Shown here in pieces: positions 58,418 to 64,000 of a stretch of 64,000 nt of DNA (within the stretch, counting starts at the first letter, position 1; each line of letters starts with the position of its first letter). Under the pieces are notes generated by a model. It saw only the letters and a list, made by a program, of their open reading frames with translations. It was not told the origin of the DNA and did not search any database. The position numbers and the translations under genes are program-made. Where the stretch lies: NCBI RefSeq assembly GCF_039526385.1, contig NZ_BAAAIX010000028.1, positions 1-64,000 of the forward strand, written 5' to 3'. The stretch is from Luteococcus peritonei. GTDB taxonomy: Bacteria > Actinomycetota > Actinomycetes > Propionibacteriales > Propionibacteriaceae.

Positions 58418-59023
58418 ATGGACAAGTTTTCCACCCACACAGGGATTGCCGTTCCGCTGCGTCGCTCCAACGTGGACACCGACCAGATCATTCCTGCGGT
58501 TTACCTGAAGCGCATCACCCGCACCGGATTCGAGGACGGATTGTTTTCCGCCTGGCGCAATGATCCTGACTTTGTGCTGAACACCGAGCCCTATTCCCGC
58601 GGGTCGATTTTGCTGGTCGGTCCTGACTTCGGTACCGGCTCCTCGCGCGAGCACGCCGTCTGGGCCCTGCAGAACTACGGCTTCAAGGTGGTCGTGGGCT
58701 CCCGCTTCGGCGACATCTTCCGCTCCAATGCCGGCAAGGCCGGGCTGCTGGTGGCCCAGGTGGAGCCCGCGGTCGTGGAGCAGCTGTGGGCCGACGCCGA
58801 GGCCAATGCCGCTGACCAGATGGTGGTTGACCTGGTGGCGCGCACCATCACCTCGGCCGGCGTGGCCCATCCGTTCAGCATCGACGAGCACACCGCGCAC
58901 CGGCTGCTCGAGGGGCTGGACGACATCGGCTCGACGCTGCAGCACGAGGACGACATCGTGGCCCATGAGCAGTCCCGCCCAGCCTTCAAGCCGAAGACAC
59001 TTCCGGTGCGGACCGCCAATTGA
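58418..59023 (+). CDS. leuD: 3-isopropylmalate dehydratase small subunit
   Basis: 201 residues. VPLRRSNVDTDQIIPAVYLK and GPDFGTGSSREHAVWALQNY are the swivelling-domain signatures; FKVVVGSRFGDIFRSNAGKAG follows. GAGGAAG before ATG. The first codons are less GC-biased than neighbours. Confidence 0.97.
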   Translation: MDKFSTHTGIAVPLRRSNVDTDQIIPAVYLKRITRTGFEDGLFSAWRNDPDFVLNTEPYSRGSILLVGPDFGTGSSREHAVWALQNYGFKVVVGSRFGDIFRSNAGKAGLLVAQVEPAVVEQLWADAEANAADQMVVDLVARTITSAGVAHPFSIDEHTAHRLLEGLDDIGSTLQHEDDIVAHEQSRPAFKPKTLPVRTAN

Positions 59024-59059
59024 CCGCGGTGAGTTGAACAAGTTAAATCACTCGGCTTG

Positions 59060-59094
59060 GCGTCCGCTTTTCCTTGTGGAGAAGCGGACGCTTT
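59060..59094 (+). terminator. 14-bp terminator after leuD
   Basis: 59060-59073 pairs with 59078-59091 (one wobble), TTGT loop, then TTT. Ends leuCD. Confidence 0.8.
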
Positions 59095-59132
59095 GCGTTT
59101 CCTGAACAACTGGGCGTTTGTCCGGACTTGGC

Positions 59133-59162
59133 TTGGTGCCAGTCGAATTCCCAACCTAGCTT
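59133..59162 (+). promoter_or_regulatory. hup promoter
   Basis: -35 TTGGTG (59133-59138), 18-nt spacer, -10 TAGCTT (59157-59162). Predicts a leader of about 60 nt. Confidence 0.5.
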
Positions 59163-59231
59163 TGATTTCGCGCGATGCACACCGCATCGGGTCCATCCGG
59201 CTGGGGGGCCGGAAGCAGAAAGGCACCACCT

Positions 59232-59528
59232 GTGAACAAGGCAGAACTCATCGACTCGCTGGCCAAGGCCCACTTCGACGGCAACAAGGCGGTCGCGACC
59301 CGTGCACTGAACGCCGTGGTCGACACCATCTCCACCGAGGTGGCCAGCACCGGCAAGGTCTCGATCACCGGCTTCGGTGTCTTCGAGGTCATCCACCGCG
59401 AGGCCCGCGTCGTGCGCAATCCTCGCACCGGCGAGCGCAAGCAGGCCGAGGCCATGGACCTGCCCCGCTTCCGCCCCGGCACCGATCTCAAGAACCGCGT
59501 CGAGGCCGCCGCCGGCAAGCGCAAGTGA
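59232..59528 (+). CDS. hup: HU-family nucleoid protein
   Basis: 98 residues. MNKAELIDSLAKAHFDGNKA at the N-terminus, then GKVSITGFGVFEVIHREARV and GERKQAEAMDLPRFRPG. GTG 59232 with AGAAAGG upstream. It has the short HU form and lacks the long Lys/Ala tail of mycobacterial HupB. Position after leuCD matches hupB. Confidence 0.95.
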   Translation: MNKAELIDSLAKAHFDGNKAVATRALNAVVDTISTEVASTGKVSITGFGVFEVIHREARVVRNPRTGERKQAEAMDLPRFRPGTDLKNRVEAAAGKRK

Positions 59529-59574
59529 TGCACTGAACGACACGCTCCGGGCCCACGAGGCCTGGACAGGCCCC

Positions 59575-59608
59575 AGGGGCGATTCGGGTGGGGATCCGGA
59601 TCGCCCCT
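59575..59608 (+). terminator. 13-bp terminator after hup
   Basis: 59575-59587 pairs with 59596-59608 (one G-T). Lies in the gap before the convergent small gene. Confidence 0.7.
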
Positions 59609-59717
59609 TGTGCTGTCCGGTTGCGCACCAGGCCGTCGCGCCTGCGGCAGGTGCTGACAGACAGGGCTCGTCGGGGCAACCCATGGAGCCTCACCACGGG
59701 GCCGTCGGGCCGGTGGA

Positions 59718-59951
59718 TCAGCGCAGGACGGTGGGTTCCACAGCGTGGATGCGGGCGCTGACCACCCGCTCGCCGTCGAGGCCGAGCACCAGTCGCTGTC
59801 CCACGTGCAGCGCGCGCAGCCCCTCCAGCACCTCGGTGCCGATGGTGCGCCGGGTGCCGTCGTCGAGCAGCACGACCAGCTCTGCGTCCCGGCCGGGGAC
59901 GGCCTCGTGGCAGGCGGTGGCGTGCAGGGTGACGGGTGCCTCGGTGCTCAT
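59718..59951 (-). CDS. Small conserved hypothetical between hup and plsC
   Basis: 77 residues from ATG 59951. Contains AVPGRDAELVVLLDDGTRRT and LRALHVGQRLVLGLDGERVV, a compact beta-rich fold of unknown family. The -10 TAGGAT on the minus strand ends 7 nt upstream. Divergent from plsC. No function assigned; it looks like a soluble single-domain protein. Confidence 0.75.
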   Translation of the reverse strand: MSTEAPVTLHATACHEAVPGRDAELVVLLDDGTRRTIGTEVLEGLRALHVGQRLVLGLDGERVVSARIHAVEPTVLR

Positions 59952-59958
59952 GGCGACG

Positions 59959-59964
59959 ATCCTA
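59959..59964 (-). promoter_or_regulatory. -10 box TAGGAT (minus strand), leaderless small gene
   Basis: On the minus strand TAGGAT ends 7 nt before ATG 59951. Confidence 0.6.
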
Positions 59965-60013
59965 GGTCCACCTCTGCGCCGGGGCGGCGAACCGAACCCG
60001 GCCGGGCCATGGA

Positions 60014-60019
60014 CTAGCG
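60014..60019 (+). promoter_or_regulatory. -10 box TAGCGT upstream of plsC
   Basis: Predicts a start near 60026 and a leader of about 35 nt with GGAAGGA before ATG 60061. Confidence 0.5.
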
Positions 60020-60060
60020 TTGTGCTGCGCGGCGAGGGCCCGCACGGAAGGACGGGATCG

Positions 60061-60900
60061 ATGGTCGGCAGGCAGGTCAAGGGCATGGTGCGCCCCAGGG
60101 GAGCGGACTTCCGCGCCGGGGAACCGGCCTACAAGTTCCTGGGCAGCCTCACCCACGGCGTCAACACCGGCCTGACCACGCGCGACTGGCGCGACAGCCA
60201 CAAGATCCCCGCCGAGGGCGGCGTGCTGGTGGTCAGCAACCACATCAGCAACTACGACCCGCTGGCCCTGGGCGACTACTTGATCTTCAACGGCCGCTGG
60301 CCGCGCTTCCTGGGCAAGTCGGACCTGTGGAAGGTGCCGGTGGTGGGCTTCTTCGCCCGCGGCTGCCGCCAGATCCCGGTGGAGCGCAACACCTCGCGTG
60401 CCGGGGACTCGCTGCAGCACGCCAGGCAGGCGCTCGCCGACGGTGAGCTCGTCGCCATCTACCCCGAGGGCACCATCACGGCCGATCCCGACGGCTGGCC
60501 GATGACCCCCCGCAGCGGGGCGGCCCGGCTGGCGCTGGAGACCCGCTGCCCCGTGCTCCCGGTGGGGCAGTGGGGCGCCAACCAGATCATCCCGGGCAAG
60601 AAGCTGCACTTCCCCCGCTTCTTCCCGCGCCCCACCCTGCAGGCCAAGGCCGGCGACCTGCTGGACCTCTCGGACCTGTACGACCACCCCAACCGGCACG
60701 AGGCAGTCCGCGTCGCCTCGGAGCGCATGGTGGAGGCGATCACGCTGCTGGTGGCCGACCTGCGCGGCCTCGAGCCGCCGGCCGAGCGTTACGACATCCG
60801 CAAGGGCGTGCGCGTCCCCAAGGGGGCCACCACCCTGCAGGACCTGGCCGACCCCGGCACACCCGACGGCGTGCCGCCCGTCGAGGCGCCCCCGGCCTGA
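60061..60900 (+). CDS. 1-acylglycerol-3-phosphate O-acyltransferase (PlsC-like)
   Basis: 279 residues. VVSNHISNYDPLAL is the HX4D catalytic motif in the form NHISNYD, and AIYPEGTITADP is the acceptor motif EGT. Acylates lysophosphatidate in phospholipid synthesis or a related glycerolipid. Ends with a Pro-rich tail. ddl follows after 43 nt; gpsA, often between them, is absent. Confidence 0.88.
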   Translation: MVGRQVKGMVRPRGADFRAGEPAYKFLGSLTHGVNTGLTTRDWRDSHKIPAEGGVLVVSNHISNYDPLALGDYLIFNGRWPRFLGKSDLWKVPVVGFFARGCRQIPVERNTSRAGDSLQHARQALADGELVAIYPEGTITADPDGWPMTPRSGAARLALETRCPVLPVGQWGANQIIPGKKLHFPRFFPRPTLQAKAGDLLDLSDLYDHPNRHEAVRVASERMVEAITLLVADLRGLEPPAERYDIRKGVRVPKGATTLQDLADPGTPDGVPPVEAPPA

Positions 60901-60943
60901 CGGCCCCGTCCCCCGAACCACACCCGCACAGCAAAGGCAGTCC

Positions 60944-62053
60944 ATGACCCGCAAGATCCGCGTCGCCCTCGTCTTCGGTGGCCGTTCCGAGGAGCACTCG
61001 GTGAGCTGCTCCACCGCCGCCAGCGTGATGGGCGTCATCGACCGGGAGCGCTACGAGGTGGTGCCGATCGGCATCACCCGCCAGGGCCACTGGGTGCTGG
61101 TGGACGACGATCCGGAGCCGCTGCGGCTGAATGCCTCCAACACCCCCGAGGTGCGTGCCACCGGCGCCGAGGTCACCATGCCGATGGCGGTGGGGGATCG
61201 CGAGCTGCGGGTCCTGGAGGCCGGCCAGGTGCCCGCCGAGATCGGCGAGGTCGACGTGGTCTTCCCCCTGGTCCACGGTCCTTTCGGCGAGGACGGGACG
61301 CTGCAGGGCCTGTTCGAGCTGGCCGACGTGCGCTACGTCGGCTGCGGCGTGCTCACCAGCGCCGTGATGATGGACAAGCACTACATGAAGGTGGTCTTCG
61401 AGGCCGCCGGTCTGCCGGTCGGTCCCTACCGGGTGATCAGCGACAAGGCCTGGCGCCGCGATCCGCAGGCCGCCCTGGCGAGCATCGAGGGCCTGCAGTA
61501 CCCGGTCTTCGTCAAGCCCTGCCGAGCCGGTTCCAGCTTCGGCATCACCCGGGTCACCGGCCCGGAGGGGCTGCAGGCAGCCGTCGAGGAGGCCCGGCGC
61601 CACGACCCCAAGGTGATCGTGGAGCAGGGGCTGGTGGGTCGCGAGATCGAGTGCGGCGTGCTGGAGGGGCGTGGCACCGACGCGCCGCGCGTCTCCGAGC
61701 CCGGTGAGATCGTCGTGGTGGGTGGCCACGACTTCTACGACTTCGACGCCAAGTACATCGACGGCACCTCGGTGCAGCTCACCTCGCCGGCAGAGGTTGA
61801 CCAGGCCGTGCGCGCCGAGGTGCAGCGCATCGCCCGCGAGGCCTTCGAGGCGGCCGGCTGCGAAGGGCTGGCGCGGGTGGACTCCTTCGTGGCGCCCGAC
61901 GGCACCGTGACGCTGAACGAGATCAACACCATGCCCGGCTTCACCCCCAGCTCGATGTTCCCGGTGATGTGGCAGGCGACCGGCCTGTCCTATCCCGACC
62001 TGGTGGACGAGCTGATCAGCCTGGCGCTGGAGCGCCCCACCGGCCTGCGCTGA
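60944..62053 (+). CDS. ddl: D-alanine-D-alanine ligase
   Basis: 369 residues, ATP-grasp. VALVFGGRSEEHSVSCSTA, FPLVHGPFGEDGTLQGLFE, VKPCRAGSSFGITRV and LNEINTMPGFTPSSMFP are the family's motifs. Makes D-Ala-D-Ala for peptidoglycan. AAAGG before ATG. A weak GC hairpin lies in the gap to thiL. Confidence 0.96.
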   Translation: MTRKIRVALVFGGRSEEHSVSCSTAASVMGVIDRERYEVVPIGITRQGHWVLVDDDPEPLRLNASNTPEVRATGAEVTMPMAVGDRELRVLEAGQVPAEIGEVDVVFPLVHGPFGEDGTLQGLFELADVRYVGCGVLTSAVMMDKHYMKVVFEAAGLPVGPYRVISDKAWRRDPQAALASIEGLQYPVFVKPCRAGSSFGITRVTGPEGLQAAVEEARRHDPKVIVEQGLVGREIECGVLEGRGTDAPRVSEPGEIVVVGGHDFYDFDAKYIDGTSVQLTSPAEVDQAVRAEVQRIAREAFEAAGCEGLARVDSFVAPDGTVTLNEINTMPGFTPSSMFPVMWQATGLSYPDLVDELISLALERPTGLR

Positions 62054-62097
62054 GCCTCCGGCCCCTTGTCGGGGAGCTGGAGGGGGCCGTGCTCGGC

Positions 62098-62103
62098 TAG
62101 CGT
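62098..62103 (+). promoter_or_regulatory. -10 box TAGCGT, leaderless thiL
   Basis: TAGCGT ends 6 nt before ATG 62110. Confidence 0.6.
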
Positions 62104-62109
62104 TGCCGC

Positions 62110-63093
62110 ATGGATCCCAGCAGCGATGCCGCCCCCGGCCAGGAGACCCTGGCCACCACCAGCGAGTTCGGTCTGATCGAGCAGATCACCCAGCCACTGG
62201 TGATGTCACCGGCGGTCTCCGTGGGCCCCGGTGACGACGCGGCCGTCTACCTGGTCAACGGCTCCGCGGTCACCAGCACCGACCTGCTGGTGGAAGGCGT
62301 CCACTTCAAGCGCGAGTGGTCCACCGCCGAGCAGGTGGGGCGCAAGGCGGTGGCCGTCAACGTGGCCGACCTGGAGGCCATGGGTGCCCGCCCGGTGGCC
62401 ATGGTGGTGGCGCTGGGTGCCCCGGGCGAGCTGGCCACCAGCTGGGTCCGCGAGTTCTCCACCGGCGTGCGCAGCGAGGCCGAGGCCGCCGGGATCGTGC
62501 TGGTGGGCGGCGACACCACCGCCGCGCGCGACATCACCGTCTGCATCACCGTGATCGGCGAGACCGCCGGGCGCACACCCGTGCTGCGCAGCGGTGCGGC
62601 CAGCGGCCAGGTGGTGGCGGTGCGCGGCCGGCTCGGCTGGGCCGCGGCCGGGCTGGCCGCCCTGGGCCGCGGTTTCCGCTCCCCGCGGGCTGCCGTCGAC
62701 GCGCAGCGCTGCCCGCAGCCGCCCTACGGTGCCGGCCGGGAAGCTGCCGAGGCTGGCGCCACCGCCATGATCGACGTCTCCGACGGCCTGCTGGCCGACC
62801 TGGGTCACATCGCTCGGGCCAGCGGCATGGTGATCGACCTGGACAGCGCGCGCGTCGAGGTGGACGAGCCCGTGGCCACCGTCGCGGCCGCCCTCGGCAG
62901 TGATCCGCTGGAGCTGGTGCTCGGTGGGGGAGAGGACCACGCCCTGGCCGCCTGCTTCGAGGTGGGCGATGTCCCCGACGGCTGGCAGGTACTGGGCCGG
63001 GTGCGTGAACCGGAGCAGGACGAGGAGGTCGGTGTGCTGGTGGACGGACGAGTCTGGCAGGGCCAGCAGGGCTGGCAGCACTTCCGCGGCTGA
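62110..63093 (+). CDS. thiL: Thiamine-monophosphate kinase
   Basis: 327 residues. SVGPGDDAAVYLVNGSAVTS at the N-terminus and TSTDLLVEGVHFKREW with Mg-binding Asp; AVNVADLEAMGARPV, VGGDTTAARD and MIDVSDGLLADLGHI later. PurM/AIR-synthase-like fold. Makes thiamine diphosphate, cofactor of IlvB. Own leaderless start. Confidence 0.96.
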   Translation: MDPSSDAAPGQETLATTSEFGLIEQITQPLVMSPAVSVGPGDDAAVYLVNGSAVTSTDLLVEGVHFKREWSTAEQVGRKAVAVNVADLEAMGARPVAMVVALGAPGELATSWVREFSTGVRSEAEAAGIVLVGGDTTAARDITVCITVIGETAGRTPVLRSGAASGQVVAVRGRLGWAAAGLAALGRGFRSPRAAVDAQRCPQPPYGAGREAAEAGATAMIDVSDGLLADLGHIARASGMVIDLDSARVEVDEPVATVAAALGSDPLELVLGGGEDHALAACFEVGDVPDGWQVLGRVREPEQDEEVGVLVDGRVWQGQQGWQHFRG

Positions 63094-63217
63094 CCCGCCC
63101 CTGCCGGGCATCGGAGGTGTCGTGGACGTCCAGAGGGTGTCTGCCCCGAGGCGGCGGGCTCTGCCGATCTTCAGCCAGGGGCGGCGTGGAGGCTTCGGCG
63201 CGGACGGGGCCATGGAT

Positions 63218-63223
63218 TACCCT
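63218..63223 (+). promoter_or_regulatory. -10 box TACCCT, leaderless ftsK
   Basis: TACCCT ends 7 nt before ATG 63231. Confidence 0.5.
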
Positions 63224-63230
63224 GTGGAGC

Positions 63231-64000
63231 ATGGCGACCCGCGCGTCTTCCCCACCGCGGTCCCGCAGCAACGCCTCCGGCTCCGGCCGTGGTGCGTCGT
63301 CGAGTTCGCGGTCGTCCGGAAGCAAGACCAAGACACCAGCTCGTTCCGGCAGCTCCCGAGCCAGCCGCAACGCCCCTCCGCCGCGCCCGAACCCGTTGTG
63401 GCGCGGGATCGTGGCGCTGTGGCGCGGAACCTCCCATGCCGTGGGTGACACCGCCCGCAGCCTGGGCTCGGGTGCCCGGGACATCGACCCGGAGCTGCGT
63501 CGCGACGGCGCCGGTCTGGCGCTGATCGCCTTCGGCATCCTGGTGGCCTCGCGCTTCTGGTTCCTGATGGGCGGCCCGGTGGGCAATGCCATCGGCGTGG
63601 GTGTCTCCACCATCTTCGGCGGGCTGTCGGCCGCGGTGCCGCTGCTCTGCTTCCTGATGGCCTGGCGCACCCTGCGCCACCCGGAGCGCAACGGTGTCGC
63701 CGGACGCCAGGTGGTGGGCTGGTCCTGCTTCCTGTTCGGCCTGCTGGGCCTGCTCAACATCGTCCACGGCCTGCCGCGCCCCAGCCAGCCGCTGGAGCTG
63801 CGCAAGGCAGGCGGCATCCTGGGCTACATCTCCTCCAGCCTGCTGGCCGAGCTGCTCACCACCTGGGTGGCCGTGCCGCTGCTGGTGCTGCTGATGCTCT
63901 TCGGCATCGTGGTGATCATCGGCATCCCGCTCTACGAGATGGTCGACCGGGTCAACGATGCCCGCGACGAGGCCGCCGCCCGTCGCGCCGCGCGTCCGCG
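63231..64000 (+). CDS. ftsK: DNA translocase FtsK, 5' part (cut by window end)
   Basis: About 256 residues visible, no stop. A Ser/Arg-rich cytosolic N-terminus (1-60) is followed by LWRGIVALWRGTSHAVGD, then four membrane helices (about 100-245; GLALIAFGILVASRFWFLMG, AAVPLLCFLMAWRTLRHPER and others). This layout is that of actinobacterial FtsK; the ATPase motor would lie beyond the window. It pumps chromosome ends through the septum and activates XerCD. Prediction rests on the N-terminus only. Confidence 0.85.
   Translation, partial: MATRASSPPRSRSNASGSGRGASSSSRSSGSKTKTPARSGSSRASRNAPPPRPNPLWRGIVALWRGTSHAVGDTARSLGSGARDIDPELRRDGAGLALIAFGILVASRFWFLMGGPVGNAIGVGVSTIFGGLSAAVPLLCFLMAWRTLRHPERNGVAGRQVVGWSCFLFGLLGLLNIVHGLPRPSQPLELRKAGGILGYISSSLLAELLTTWVAVPLLVLLMLFGIVVIIGIPLYEMVDRVNDARDEAAARRAARP

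Noticed and set aside
56981..59041. 686-residue minus-strand frame over leuCD
   Set aside because: Antisense of leuC/leuD, GC-driven.

Overview
The window comes from a high-GC Gram-positive actinobacterium. The Pup ligase PafA, PafBC, TlyA, an Mtr4-like HelY helicase, an NdgR/LtbR-type IclR regulator beside leuCD, and strong G/C third-position bias all point there. Gene order matches two blocks I know from Mycobacterium tuberculosis: Rv1691-Rv1711 (TPR protein, HAD phosphatase, tlyA, nadK, recN, pyrG, NUDIX, xerD, parA, scpA, scpB, rluB) and, inverted, Rv3003c-Rv2977c (ilvBNC, leuB, FAH protein, tRNA-Gln/Glu, IclR, leuCD, hupB, ddl, thiL). The ribDE-ribBA-ribH operon order and overall make-up suggest Propionibacteriales, but I cannot fix the genus.

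Layout. 0-10.5 kb: repeat-rich TPR protein, HAD phosphatase, two exported proteins on the minus strand, tlyA-nadK-recN, and a small ATP-dependent DNA ligase. 10.6-19.6 kb: pyrG-NUDIX-xerD, then parA-RHH-scpA-scpB-rluB-pafA, nearly all overlapping or abutting. 19.6-29 kb: secreted FKBP isomerase, gluQ, pafB-pafC-small membrane protein-tatA-tatC-diacylglycerol kinase-like gene, helY. 29-36 kb: DUF808 membrane protein, hisF, HIT protein, a conserved membrane protein, then ilvBNC behind a leader-peptide attenuator. 36-42 kb: GntR/DUF1648/CPBP operon, methyltransferase, NfeD-like/flotillin pair, DUF3152 protein. 42-46 kb: FMN riboswitch and riboflavin operon. 46-53.4 kb: leuB, ilvE, citramalate synthase, deoA, FAH hydrolase, CPBP protease. 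53.4-56.2 kb: tRNA-Gln and tRNA-Glu followed by a decayed accessory island with three GNAT remnants. 56-64 kb: ndgR, leuCD, hup, plsC, ddl, thiL and the 5' end of ftsK.

How the genes work together. The main metabolic theme is branched-chain amino acid synthesis: ilvBNC, ilvE, cimA, leuB and leuCD, read by a Leu/Val leader-peptide attenuator and by the NdgR/LtbR-type regulator. A second theme is chromosome handling: xerD, parA, scpAB, recN, hup and ftsK. A third is proteostasis and export: pafA, pafBC and tatAC.

The most pervasive unusual signal is transcriptional. About 23 starts on both strands have a -10 hexamer of the form NANNNT (usually TAGNNT) ending exactly 6-8 nt before the start codon and often no Shine-Dalgarno, so a large share of genes are probably expressed from leaderless mRNAs. 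I saw no CRISPR array, intact insertion sequence or prophage, and no clearly novel multi-gene system.
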